A DNA stretch of 64,000 nt, taken from positions 1,158,382 through 1,222,381 of the forward strand of contig NZ_AFIG01000001.1 of the NCBI RefSeq assembly GCF_000214595.1, in the 5' to 3' direction. Below the pieces are notes generated by a model, which had not been told where the DNA came from, did not search any database, and saw only the letters and a program-made list of their open reading frames with translations. Position numbers and translations under genes: made by a program. This DNA comes from Methylophaga thalassica MP. GTDB taxonomy: Bacteria; Pseudomonadota; Gammaproteobacteria; Nitrosococcales; Methylophagaceae. Position 1 is the stretch's first letter, and each line of letters starts with the position of its first letter. Positions 43,901 through 51,419 of this stretch are shown here, piece by piece.

Positions 43901-44041
43901 AATAGTCTCACCGAATAAATCGGGGAATATATTGGTGTCGATATCCCAAGTTTGATCTTTAAGGGATAGATACTCATAGCCCAATTTCATCAAATGTAGA
44001 ATCGTTGGAATTTTTACTCGGGCATCTTCATTGAACTTCAT
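40925..44041 (-). CDS. hsdR: Type I restriction endonuclease subunit HsdR
   Basis: 1038 residues from ATG 44041 (AGGGA site just upstream); an upstream in-frame ATG at 44086 would add 15 atypical residues. An N-terminal PD-(D/E)XK nuclease is seen (FRPDITLLINGMPLVFIEVK, with D, E and K). Walker A follows (WHTQGSGKTALTF), then the DExH box (YFLDEVHRSY) and motif VI-like ALTRVNRPY. All motor and nuclease motifs look intact. It is the first gene of the hsdR-hsdM-hsdS-HNH run and is transcribed divergently from hflK, with a 268-bp shared upstream region in which I see no further element. Confidence 0.95.
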   Translation of the reverse strand: MKFNEDARVKIPTILHLMKLGYEYLSLKDQTWDIDTNIFPDLFGETILKINPGTEPTDVKRLLADIKLELDNEDLGRAFFERISERSNTKLIDFENFDNNSFHVVTELTCQNGDEEFRPDITLLINGMPLVFIEVKKPNNREGILAERDRINKRFQNPKFKRFANITQFMIFSNNMEYDDGDPEPVQGAFYASSSYQKPTFNYFREEEILNLTAILKPLSDSDELKVLKDNNLEVIRSNPEFQTNKQPERPTNRICTSLLSRERLAFVLQYALAYVSEPDGLQKHIMRYPQLFATKSIESKLNDGLKKGIIWHTQGSGKTALTFYNVRFLTDYFQQQQIVPKFYFIVDRLDLLQQAKTEFTTRGLTVHTINSRDAFTRDIKATQVIHNHSGKPEITVVNIQKFEDDPDVVTTKDYNVAIQRIYFLDEVHRSYNPKGSFLANLSQSDTNAIKIGLTGTPLLGDDYNSRMLFGDYIHKYYYNASIADGYTLRLIREEISTQYKIKLQKALEEAEVKMGDVDRKLIYSHRSFVEPMLDYIITDFEKSRGALNDNSIGGMVICDSSDQAKQMFEIFNEIYAEKTLIKEHISHEMYDSVLEVAEPSPSYVKSIKQSQKVKKGALILHDVGTKDDRKDWVEDFKAGKIDFLFVYNMLLTGFDAKRLKKLYLGRVIRKHNLLQALTRVNRPYEDFRYGYVVDFADIRKEFDATNQAYFDELQAELGDELEHYSDLFKSPEEIKQEIEHIKDVLFRFDTDNMEEFCNQISQIQDRDTILALKKALGDARSLYNLIRLQGEYDFLDELDFAKLNVLYRETSNHLDLLNLKNDLESGEDTSNLLNRALEDVIFKFVKIGEEELVLADKLKNTLRQTREALASNFDQQDPQFISLKEELERLFKKKNLSEVTQDEMVANIDALNKIHDRVKELNRQNNQLRQKYLGDAKYTRIHKRLQERQQSQSDISESERKIFEALAGVKQDADEQVLNNSQVLDNESYFERQMMPLVISRFMKEQNIKLNADASRYINHLVVAEYLKEFNTGSQAW

Positions 44042-44309
44042 ATCATTCCCTAATTTATTGCTACATTCATTTATGCAGACTGCCAATACAGCTCAAACAC
44101 TATCTTGATTGCCTATACAGAGTTAAGAGTATCAACGGAGGATACCATGTGATATGGATTTATCTAGCACTTTGTGACTTGATTTTTATCTCTATAACAC
44201 TCTAATCACGACCTCCCGAACATAGACTACTTCTTAACCATTTTGCCCCAATACCGTACACAGCCGCCCCTAAAGAGTAGACTGGCCTTTCAAATAAAGG
44301 AGAGAGAAG

Positions 44310-45362
44310 ATGATTCAATCTGTAAAAGACGATGGTCGAGGGCCTTCTGGCCCACCCGACCTGTTTGAATTAATAAAAAAGTTGACTGGTGGTGGCCGCG
44401 GCCCTTCGCGTGGCAAGTTAGGTGGCGGTTTTATTGGCGTCCTACTACTTATTCTGCTGGTGTGGGGTGCAATGACTTCTTTCTATACGGTGCAACCAGA
44501 ACAGCGCGCTGTGGTGAAACGCTTCGGTTCCGTCAAAGGGATTACTGATCCGGGTCTGCATTTCAAAATTCCGTTTGGTATTGATCAAATACAACTGGTC
44601 GCGACTGAACGTGTGCTGAAACAGGAGTTTGGCTTTCGCACTCGGGGAACCCGTCAGGGAGAAAGCTCCACCTACAGTGCGGCCGAATTTGAAGATGAGT
44701 CATTAATGCTCACCGGCGATTTGAATATGATCGATGTTGAATGGGTGGTGCAATACCGTATTGAAGACCCCATCAAGTTTCTCTATCAGATGCGTGAACC
44801 TACCCGCACCCTGCGTGATATTTCCGAGTCTGTGATGCGTCGCATCGTCGGTAATATGCTGGGCTCTGAGGTGTTGACTATCGGCCGGGTGGAGATTCAG
44901 CAGAAAGCCGGTGATGAGATTCAGGTGATACTCAACCAATACGATGCCGGGATTCGTATTAGCACCGTTGAAATGCAGGATGTGGTGCCGCCCCCTGCTG
45001 TTCAACCTGCTTTCAATGAAGTGAATGAAGCCCGTCAGGAGCGCGAACGCATGATTAATGAGGCACAAAAACGAGTGAATCAGGAGATTCCAAACGCTGA
45101 GGGTGCTGCCCTACGTACCGTCGCTGAGGCTGAAGGTTATGCCACGGAACGGGTGAACCGGGCCGATGGTGAAAGTACACGTTTTAGTGCCGTTCTGCGT
45201 GAATACCAACAAGCCCCTACGGTGACGCGTTCACGTCTCTATCTGGAAACGTTGAATGAGATCCTGCCGAATATCGGACAAATCTTGGTGGTGCAGGATG
45301 GCCAAGTCGGGCCGCTGCCATTGCTTGATGTGAATCGTAAAACCATTGGAGGTGACAAATGA
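44310..45362 (+). CDS. hflK: FtsH modulator HflK
   Basis: 350 residues, SPFH/prohibitin-family protein. A Gly/Pro/Arg-rich cytoplasmic N-terminus (DGRGPSGPPDLFELIKKLTG) is followed by TM1 (about 45-65), the SPFH domain (VQPEQRAVVKRFGSVKGITD, PGLHFKIPF) and a coiled-coil segment (EARQERERMINEAQKRVNQE). HflK and HflC form the large membrane cage around the FtsH protease. A good GGAGAG site precedes the ATG. It overlaps hflC by four bases. The gene is not next to hfq-hflX as in E. coli. Confidence 0.95.
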   Translation: MIQSVKDDGRGPSGPPDLFELIKKLTGGGRGPSRGKLGGGFIGVLLLILLVWGAMTSFYTVQPEQRAVVKRFGSVKGITDPGLHFKIPFGIDQIQLVATERVLKQEFGFRTRGTRQGESSTYSAAEFEDESLMLTGDLNMIDVEWVVQYRIEDPIKFLYQMREPTRTLRDISESVMRRIVGNMLGSEVLTIGRVEIQQKAGDEIQVILNQYDAGIRISTVEMQDVVPPPAVQPAFNEVNEARQERERMINEAQKRVNQEIPNAEGAALRTVAEAEGYATERVNRADGESTRFSAVLREYQQAPTVTRSRLYLETLNEILPNIGQILVVQDGQVGPLPLLDVNRKTIGGDK

Positions 45363-46300
45363 AAACCTCACTACTTGCCTTCATCGTTGTGTTAGCCGTT
45401 ATCCTCGGTAACCTTACTCTCTATACTGTAGATGAAGCTGAACAAGCCATTGTGGTCCAGTTCGGTGAACCAATTGGCGATGTCATTAATGAGTCGGGGC
45501 TGAAGTTCAAACTCCCCTGGCAGAATGTCCGTTATTTCGATAAACGTCTGTTGGTCTGGGATGGTGATGTGACACAGATTCCGACACTGGGGCGTGAGTT
45601 TATTCTTGTGGATACCACGGCACGCTGGAGAATCACTGATCCCCTACTCTTTTTAACCAGTGTTCGCGATGAAGCTGGTGCACGTACTCGACTCGATGAC
45701 ATTATTGATTCGGTGGTAAGAGATATGGTGTCGTCCACCGAACTGGAAGAGATCGTTCGCTCGAAAGACTGGCAAGTGAATGTCGCGGAGTTAGATGATC
45801 CCGCTTTGGCTGAACGCAGTGACGTTAATTTGGAGAAACAACCAAAACTGGGTCGTGAATTATTGGAAGCCGGTATTCTGAAACGGGCTCGGGATTCTAT
45901 GCCAGCACTGGGGATTGAGCTTGATGATGTGCGTATTAAACGCGTCAATTACATTCAATCAGTTCGTCGTCAGGTAGAAAGCCGGATGATTGCTGAACGT
46001 CAGTCTATTGCTGAACGTTTCCGTTCTGAAGGTCGGGGCCGTAGCCAGGAAATCCTGGGTAATATGGAACGCGATCTGCGTCGTATTCGTTCTGAAGCAG
46101 CACGTGATGCTGAGAAAATACGCGGTGAGGCAGATGCTGAAGCGACGCGTATTTATGGTGAAGCTTTCGGCGCTGATGCCGAGTTCTATTCTTTCTTCCG
46201 TACGCTGGAAAGCTACCGGGCCTTGGGTGCGAATAGTACGCTTATGCTCAATGCTGACTCGGACTTCTTCCGTTATCTGGAAGAGCCACAAGCTCAGTAA
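45359..46300 (+). CDS. hflC: FtsH modulator HflC
   Basis: 313 residues with TM1 (about 4-22), the SPFH domain (EAEQAIVVQFGEPIGD, LKFKLPWQNVRYFDKR) and a charged coiled coil (MIAERQSIAERFRSEGRGRS), then AEATRIYGEAFGADAEFYSF near the end, as in HflC. Translation is coupled to hflK. A strong terminator follows the stop. Confidence 0.95.
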   Translation: MKTSLLAFIVVLAVILGNLTLYTVDEAEQAIVVQFGEPIGDVINESGLKFKLPWQNVRYFDKRLLVWDGDVTQIPTLGREFILVDTTARWRITDPLLFLTSVRDEAGARTRLDDIIDSVVRDMVSSTELEEIVRSKDWQVNVAELDDPALAERSDVNLEKQPKLGRELLEAGILKRARDSMPALGIELDDVRIKRVNYIQSVRRQVESRMIAERQSIAERFRSEGRGRSQEILGNMERDLRRIRSEAARDAEKIRGEADAEATRIYGEAFGADAEFYSFFRTLESYRALGANSTLMLNADSDFFRYLEEPQAQ

Positions 46301-46319
46301 ATCTTTGCCTGTCAGAATC

Positions 46320-46350
46320 GTCACGCCCATCTGGGCGTGACACCCTTTTT
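46320..46350 (+). terminator. Intrinsic terminator of hflKC
   Basis: Stem GTCACGCCCA (46320-46329), 2-nt gap, TGGGCGTGAC (46332-46341), then ACCCTTTTT. It sits between convergent hflC and the PLD gene. Confidence 0.8.
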
Positions 46351-46374
46351 GGGTTATCCCATTTTTAGCTGTAA

Positions 46375-47856
46375 CTAAAACGTACTGAGTCCTGTGGCTT
46401 CCATGCTGCGATATAACAGTTGGGGCCAACGTCTTTCATCCGCATAGTTTTCATAGTCCACGCTGTAATGACGGCCATACAGATTATGCCAGCGTTCATC
46501 AAACCAGCTACGACCACGCCGAAAAGGTGCTGCGTTGGCTGGTCCTTTTACAATCACACTGGTTTCAAGATTAAGATTGTGCAGATTACGTCTGGTGAAA
46601 TTGGTTGAGCCAAGTAACATGGTTGTTTCACCAGCGCCACGGTGCATCAGCCATTTAGCATGACATTGTTCGCCATGGGTATCACACCAGCGAACGATGA
46701 TACCGGCTTGCGTTAATTCATGGGCCACTGGACGATTCGGAATACCATTTTTTTGTCGCCCGAAGGCATCTTTATTGGGATCCAGCAACACTCTTAACAC
46801 GACACCTCGTGTTTGTGCTGATTTCAGCGCTTCCACAATATCCCGATCAGATAAGTAGAACATCGCCATATCCAGCTTATCACCCGATTTAGCTTGGTTA
46901 ATCATGGCTAATGAGGCTTGTTCTACGGCATTCTCGGTGACGACTTGCACACTGAGATTACTGTCTGTGTTTTCAGCCTTTTGTGGAAGTGCCACTTCGG
47001 CTAAGGCTTTACCTGACAATGCCAGCATAGCTTTTTCACTCTCCAGTAAATCCCATGCCGCCGGCCCATTAAAACGTAAGGCCACATTGCCATGGGCGCT
47101 GCTGCCATCATGTGGATTGGCCGAGGTCACTAATGCGGTTAATTCTGAGCCATTATCAGCGATAAGCAGTTTGCGGTGATTCGCTTTGAAATTCAGTAAG
47201 TTGAGATAGCTTCTTACAGAGACTTGTCCTTCACCAAACGGATTGGGTAACCATCCGCCTTCACTATTACCAAACGGCTGAATCAATAAACGCCAAAAAC
47301 CGGAATAAGCTGGGTTGCTATCACGTAATTGAGTCAAGTCAGTTTGTGTGACAGGTATGCCAGCCGCTTTAAGCTCAACAAAATGTTTGGAAGGAAGCCC
47401 GCCATACAGGCTATTAATGGGATCGGAAATAACATGTATTTGCAGATCCGGATAACGCTTTTTCTGAGCAATCAACGCGTTGCTGAGTTCATCTGAAAGT
47501 GGTATATGCTGTTCCGAACCCTTGCCCAGATAGTCATTAAATAAAAACATATCAACCAGTACGATATGGCGCGCGTTGGCAATCATCTCAAATACGGTAT
47601 CGAAAATCTGTTGCTGCGTTTGGCGCTCACCATCAACGGTGAAGGTCCTGTCTGCCAGAAACTGTACATCCGTGGCTGTGCGTTGGGGGCTGGTGAAATT
47701 AACACCTGCGGGCAAAGGCTTGTTAACGTGATAAATCGCGACACAAACCGTTGTTAGCAAAAGTAAAAAGAATATCCAACGCCATTTTCCCTTATTCCTT
47801 CTCTGCTGTTTCGTACCGAATAAAGTTCTGTGTTGCGGTTTTTTTCTGAATGGCAT
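46375..47856 (-). CDS. Phospholipase D-family protein (cardiolipin synthase-like)
   Basis: 493 residues with an N-terminal membrane anchor (WIFFLLLLTTVCVAIYHV, about 27-44) and two PLD domains. The first HKD motif is intact: H227, K229, D234 (HRKLLIAD). The second reads HAKWLMHR, keeping H399 and K401 but with Arg406 in place of Asp, followed by the expected GSTNF. An odd second half-site could mean altered activity. The layout suggests a periplasm-facing phospholipid transferase or hydrolase. It is a single gene, divergent from the bufferin operon. Confidence 0.85.
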   Translation of the reverse strand: MPFRKKPQHRTLFGTKQQRRNKGKWRWIFFLLLLTTVCVAIYHVNKPLPAGVNFTSPQRTATDVQFLADRTFTVDGERQTQQQIFDTVFEMIANARHIVLVDMFLFNDYLGKGSEQHIPLSDELSNALIAQKKRYPDLQIHVISDPINSLYGGLPSKHFVELKAAGIPVTQTDLTQLRDSNPAYSGFWRLLIQPFGNSEGGWLPNPFGEGQVSVRSYLNLLNFKANHRKLLIADNGSELTALVTSANPHDGSSAHGNVALRFNGPAAWDLLESEKAMLALSGKALAEVALPQKAENTDSNLSVQVVTENAVEQASLAMINQAKSGDKLDMAMFYLSDRDIVEALKSAQTRGVVLRVLLDPNKDAFGRQKNGIPNRPVAHELTQAGIIVRWCDTHGEQCHAKWLMHRGAGETTMLLGSTNFTRRNLHNLNLETSVIVKGPANAAPFRRGRSWFDERWHNLYGRHYSVDYENYADERRWPQLLYRSMEATGLSTF

Positions 47857-48063
47857 ATTGGATGATCTAAGTAATAATCAATCTCATAAAGTAGCACTAT
47901 TTATCGATAGTGATAAACCACGTTATCTCGTCTCTCCCCTTTCAAGCTGGCTGACTACTGATTTTTATGAAAAACATTGCAGCTTAATTATTTCAGTTTG
48001 CGTAATAGTTTTTTAATCATTCGTCCTATTATTTTATAAATCTGAATGAGAAATAATGTCTCC

Positions 48064-48121
48064 GCTGATTCGAAAATCATCAGTCACTTAATGTGTAACG
48101 AATCTAAACTGTAATTAATAC
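48064..48121 (+). promoter_or_regulatory. Candidate promoter region of the bufferin operon
   Basis: A dyad CTGAT-N9-ATCAG (48064-48082) lies before a possible promoter: TGTAAC (48094-48099), 16-bp spacer, TAATAC (48116-48121). The TGTAACG/CGAA content near 48094 also recalls ECF-type -35 elements. The call is weak. The rest of the gap 47857-48147 is featureless by eye. Confidence 0.3.
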
Positions 48122-48147
48122 AAATACCTATAACGGAGATGTAAACC

Positions 48148-48624
48148 ATGATAAAGCAATTTTTAATGACGACTACAGCAGCGGTTGCGATCACGCTTTC
48201 AGCAGCAACATTGGCAGCAGATATTGATATGAATGCCAATGCCAATGACCTGGCTATTCAGGGTTATGACCCAGTGGCGTATTTCACCAAAGCGGCACCC
48301 ACTAAAGGTTCGAGTGAATATACCGCGACCTATAAAAATGCGATTTATCACTTTAGCAGTGAAAAAAATCGCGATTTATTCCGTGCTGAGCCAGCCAAAT
48401 ATGCCCCACAGTTCGGTGGCTTTTGTGCTTATGGCGTCACCAAAGGCAGAAAGTTTGATACAGACCCAACTGCTTGGCGTGTGGTGGATGGCAAGCTCTA
48501 TCTGAACCTGAATAAAGATGTGCAAAAACTCTGGGTTGAAGATATTCCTGGCTATATCACCAATGCCAATGACACCTGGCCAACCATCAAAACTTTCAGT
48601 GATAAAACACTTGAAACATTTTAG
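48148..48624 (+). CDS. Periplasmic YHS-domain protein
   Basis: 158 residues with a signal peptide (about 1-23, ending LAADI) and a YHS domain: IQGYDPVAYFTKAAPTKG, then YHFSSEKNRDLFRAEPAKYA and FGGFCAYGVTKG. The lone Cys of GGFCAYG and nearby residues are typical of YHS proteins linked to metal binding. It opens the operon carrying the bufferin genes, so a copper-related periplasmic role is likely (inference). A hairpin separates it from the thioredoxin gene. Confidence 0.9.
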   Translation: MIKQFLMTTTAAVAITLSAATLAADIDMNANANDLAIQGYDPVAYFTKAAPTKGSSEYTATYKNAIYHFSSEKNRDLFRAEPAKYAPQFGGFCAYGVTKGRKFDTDPTAWRVVDGKLYLNLNKDVQKLWVEDIPGYITNANDTWPTIKTFSDKTLETF

Positions 48625-48631
48625 GTGCTTT

Positions 48632-48666
48632 AGCCCTGGCTTTACTTGCTCGAGTAAGTCAGGGCT
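48632..48666 (+). terminator. Hairpin between the YHS and thioredoxin genes
   Basis: AGCCCTG...CAGGGCT with inner CTT-ACTTGCTCGAGT-AAG pairing, 35 bp in all. The T-run after it is short (TTTCATT), so it may be a leaky terminator or an mRNA-processing site. Confidence 0.45.
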
Positions 48667-48685
48667 TTCATTAAGGAGTTTAACA

Positions 48686-49003
48686 ATGCGAAGAATTACT
48701 ACTCATGACGAGCTAGAAGCTGAGGCACAGCGTCATGCCTATTTATTACTGAAAATCTCAGCTTCCTGGTGCAACCCTTGCCAAATTTATAGCCCGATTA
48801 TTGAGTCAGTTTCAAAGACTCGTAGCGATATTAGTGTGGCTGAAGTGGATGTCGATGATATGCCCGCCATTCGTGAGACCTTTCATGTTCGCTCTGTACC
48901 GACACTCATCATGTTTAAAAATGGCAGTGCAGTTGATTCGCTGATTGGCTCACAGGCAGTTGAAAACGTACATGCCTGGATTGACCACACTATCCAAGCT
49001 TAA
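48686..49003 (+). CDS. Thioredoxin-family protein
   Basis: 105 residues with a thioredoxin fold and active site C29-N30-P31-C32 (SASWCNPCQ), cis-Pro region [13 protein letters not shown] and no signal peptide. The ATG at 48686 has AAGGAG 7 bp upstream; the frame is open further upstream but overlaps the YHS gene without a ribosome site. The CNPC variant differs from the common CGPC. It sits just before the bufferin precursor, where a thiol-disulfide enzyme could keep precursor cysteines reduced before modification (inference). Confidence 0.9.
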   Translation: MRRITTHDELEAEAQRHAYLLLKISASWCNPCQIYSPIIESVSKTRSDISVAEVDVDDMPAIRETFHVRSVPTLIMFKNGSAVDSLIGSQAVENVHAWIDHTIQA

Positions 49004-49025
49004 TACTTATATAAGGAATGAAGTG

Positions 49026-49301
49026 ATGAAAAACAACGCAATTATTGCTGCTGCAATTGCAGCGACTGTATCACTGGGCGTAACAGCCCCAATCAATGCC
49101 TATGCGGCGAGTAAAGAAAAATGCTACGGCGTGGCGAAAGCAGGTCAAAACGACTGTGCCAACTTGGCGGGTACGCACTCATGTGCCGCTCAATCTAAAA
49201 CGGACAACGATCCAGGTGAATGGAAACTGGTGCCAGCCGGTACCTGTACCGATCTGGGTGGCTTATCCAAAGATGAAGCGAAGAAGCTTCTTACAAACTA
49301 A
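49026..49301 (+). CDS. bufA: Bufferin precursor BufA (DUF2282)
   Basis: 91 residues: a signal peptide (about 1-27, ending NAYA) and a short mature part with four conserved cysteines (C33, C44, C53, C74) in the DUF2282 pattern: [18 protein letters not shown], then THSCAAQS and [14 protein letters not shown]2282 proteins are bufferins, ribosomally made copper-binding peptides whose Cys residues are oxidised to thiooxazole-type rings by an MNIO enzyme before export. The AAGGAA site is 8 bp upstream. The stop overlaps a downstream ATG; bufB follows at once. Confidence 0.9.
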   Translation: MKNNAIIAAAIAATVSLGVTAPINAYAASKEKCYGVAKAGQNDCANLAGTHSCAAQSKTDNDPGEWKLVPAGTCTDLGGLSKDEAKKLLTN

Positions 49302-49330
49302 TGACCCGTGACGAACCTATGGAGGCTGAG

Positions 49331-50173
49331 ATGATACAAGTCGGTGTAGGATTACGATCCAAACATTATGAAGCCGCCTTAGAACCGGCCTCCATAGACT
49401 TCGTTGAAGTGCATGCAGAGAATTTTTTTGCCGATGGTGGTGTATCTCATGCCATATTGGAGCGTATTTCTGAGCGGTATAAGCTGAGTTTTCATGGTAC
49501 TTCACTGGGGTTGGGTTCATTCACTCCCCCGCCCTTGGCCCATATCCAGAAAATGCGACGGTTGATTGAACGCTATTCACCCCTATTAGTATCGGATCAT
49601 GCCTGCTTTAGTTGGTCGAGTGACGGTGACAATATCATGCATGCTGGTGACTTATTGCCACTTCGCTTTGATAAGGAAACACTGAGGGCGATGTGTCGTA
49701 ATATCCGACGCGTGCAGGATGTTTTTGGTCAGCAACTACTTGTTGAAAATATTTCGTCGTATTTACCCATAACGGCCTCTGTCATACCTGAAGCAGAATT
49801 TTTTAATTCACTTTGTCAGTCGACAGGCTGTGCTGTGTTGCTGGATGTTCACAATCTTCACGCCAATGCGGTCAATCAACAGTCACAATCACCTTTAGAT
49901 GATGTTTTACAGTTCATTTCAGAATTGGATACGAACTTTGTCGGTGAAATTCATTTAGCCGGCATTGCCGAGCCTTCAGCTGAAATGTGGATTGATGATC
50001 ATAGTGGCCCAGTCAGTGATGACTGCTGGATGGCTTATTCAGCGGCCATTCAACGTTTTGGTCATGTACCTACCTTAGTTGAATGGGATAGCAGATTACC
50101 CGAATGGTCCGAACTTATCGACGAAGCTATGCGCGCTAAGGACTATGCAAATAAGGTGTCTGGCCATGGCTAA
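49331..50173 (+). CDS. bufB: Bufferin-modifying multinuclear iron oxidase BufB (DUF692)
   Basis: 280 residues from ATG 49331, preceded by GGAGG at 5 bp; an ATG at 49301 would give ten extra residues. DUF692/MNIO TIM barrel with the iron ligands visible: H55 (LSFHGTSLG), D89/H90 (VSDHACF), E139/N140 (LVENISS), D172/H174/N175 (LLDVHNLHANA), E206/H208 (GEIHLAG), D223/H224 and E251 (LVEWDS). MNIO enzymes such as MbnB and BufB convert Cys residues of a precursor using iron and O2. It overlaps bufC by 8 bp. Confidence 0.93.
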   Translation: MIQVGVGLRSKHYEAALEPASIDFVEVHAENFFADGGVSHAILERISERYKLSFHGTSLGLGSFTPPPLAHIQKMRRLIERYSPLLVSDHACFSWSSDGDNIMHAGDLLPLRFDKETLRAMCRNIRRVQDVFGQQLLVENISSYLPITASVIPEAEFFNSLCQSTGCAVLLDVHNLHANAVNQQSQSPLDDVLQFISELDTNFVGEIHLAGIAEPSAEMWIDDHSGPVSDDCWMAYSAAIQRFGHVPTLVEWDSRLPEWSELIDEAMRAKDYANKVSGHG

Positions 50174-50918
50174 TTATCAGTCAGATTTATTTCAGGCACT
50201 TTGGCTGCAGACAACTTCCCCGTACAGCACAGAGGCAGTTTCTATCTACAGAAATAATCTGTTGATGAATGCCAATAGAGCCTTAGCCATCACTTATCCA
50301 ACCGTCGTTCAACTGCTGGGTGAGGACGTGTTTAGCTTGTTGATAAGGGACTTTATCCAGCATGAACTATTGACCGAAGGTGACTGGGGCATGTGGGGGG
50401 AAACCCTACCAGACTGGTTAGAACAACATCAGGATCTGGACGATTATCCATTCATTAAAGACTGTGCCAGGCTCGACTGGCTTTGCCATGAAGCTGAGCG
50501 TGCGTGTGATGTGGTTAATATAACCGGGTTTGATCTTGCACCAGAAGCTAACTTAGCAAGCCTGAAACTTCAATATTGTGCTGGCGTGGCGCTGCTTGAA
50601 TCGAATTATCCCGTGGTTGATATCTGGCAGGCACATCAGGCCTCAGATAAACATCAACGCCAATCTTTTTTTCAACAGGCAAAAAACAAACTCTCAGATG
50701 GCAGCGGTCAACACGCTCTGGTTTGGCGACCTCAGTGGAAGGCCAATGTCCGTGAGGTGGATGAGGCTGAGATCGATTGGCTCAGACTCACTGTTTCCGG
50801 CTGCGGTATTTCTGATGCACTGGACCAGGTTAATCCTCAATTTAATTTTGAAACGTGGTTACAACAATCCACCAGTGAGGGGCTTATCACTGGCTTTTAT
50901 CAGGAGAAAACACGATGA
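50166..50918 (+). CDS. bufC: MNIO partner protein BufC (DUF2063, putative DNA-binding domain family)
   Basis: 250 residues from ATG 50166. The N-terminal DUF2063 domain is clear: TEAVSIYRNNLLMNANRALA, then TYPTVVQLLGEDVF and LPDWLEQHQDLDDYPFIKD. In bufferin and methanobactin systems the partner (BufC/MbnC-type) binds the precursor leader and the oxidase. The old DNA-binding label of this family is a historical guess. Translational coupling on both sides (8-bp and 4-bp overlaps) implies equal dosage with BufB and BufD. Confidence 0.9.
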   Translation: MANYQSDLFQALWLQTTSPYSTEAVSIYRNNLLMNANRALAITYPTVVQLLGEDVFSLLIRDFIQHELLTEGDWGMWGETLPDWLEQHQDLDDYPFIKDCARLDWLCHEAERACDVVNITGFDLAPEANLASLKLQYCAGVALLESNYPVVDIWQAHQASDKHQRQSFFQQAKNKLSDGSGQHALVWRPQWKANVREVDEAEIDWLRLTVSGCGISDALDQVNPQFNFETWLQQSTSEGLITGFYQEKTR

Positions 50919-51367
50919 CTTATCTTAATTTACGCGTCCCGTATAGCGGGCAACTTATAAAGGCGCGATCGGTACTTGAATCACTGACTTTACTCAGTGT
51001 CAGGTTTTACCTGTTCTCTGTCTTTTTCTTTGCTGGATTTAATAAATTAAAAGAATGGGAGTCCACCCTGTTTTTATTTGAATACGAATATAGCGTGCCG
51101 TTTTTAAGACATGATATTGCAGCTTATCTTGGCACAGCAGCCGAGATTGCTTTACCGGTGTTGCTGCTAATTGGGTTATTAACCCCGGTAGCCGCTATCG
51201 GTTTGTTTATATTTAATTTTGTGGCCGTTATCAGTTTGGCAGAAATGCCTGCGGCGACTTTTTTATTACACGTTATCTGGGGTGGATTGCTATTTTCTCT
51301 ATTGCTTTGGGGACCAGGCAAAATAGCGTTGGATAAGTTCGTATTTAATAGTAGAGATACACACTGA
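50915..51367 (+). CDS. bufD: DoxX-family membrane protein (BufD)
   Basis: 150 residues with four membrane segments in the DoxX layout: FYLFSVFFFAGFNKLKEWES, then LGTAAEIALPVLLLIGLL and GLFIFNFVAVISLAEM and a last segment before a short tail. DoxX proteins are the usual last member of bufABCD operons. The role is not settled. The start overlaps bufC (ATGA). A terminator follows. Confidence 0.9.
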   Translation: MTYLNLRVPYSGQLIKARSVLESLTLLSVRFYLFSVFFFAGFNKLKEWESTLFLFEYEYSVPFLRHDIAAYLGTAAEIALPVLLLIGLLTPVAAIGLFIFNFVAVISLAEMPAATFLLHVIWGGLLFSLLLWGPGKIALDKFVFNSRDTH

Positions 51368-51375
51368 TCATATCG

Positions 51376-51417
51376 GCTATCCAGAGCATATCGACTCTGG
51401 ATAGCTAGTTGTTTTGC
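51376..51417 (+). terminator. Terminator of the bufferin operon
   Basis: An 11-bp perfect stem, GCTATCCAGAG (51376-51386) with CTCTGGATAGC (51395-51405), then TAGTTGTTTTG. It lies between convergent bufD and the LysR gene and may serve both. Confidence 0.7.
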
Positions 51418-51419
51418 GT

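Noticed and set aside
44042-44086. Earlier start for hsdR
   Set aside because: The extra 15 residues are atypical, and the ATG at 44041 has an AGGGA site.
48518-48685. Longer N-terminus for the thioredoxin gene
   Set aside because: The extension overlaps the YHS gene in another frame, lacks a ribosome site and does not look like a thioredoxin; AAGGAG precedes the ATG at 48686.
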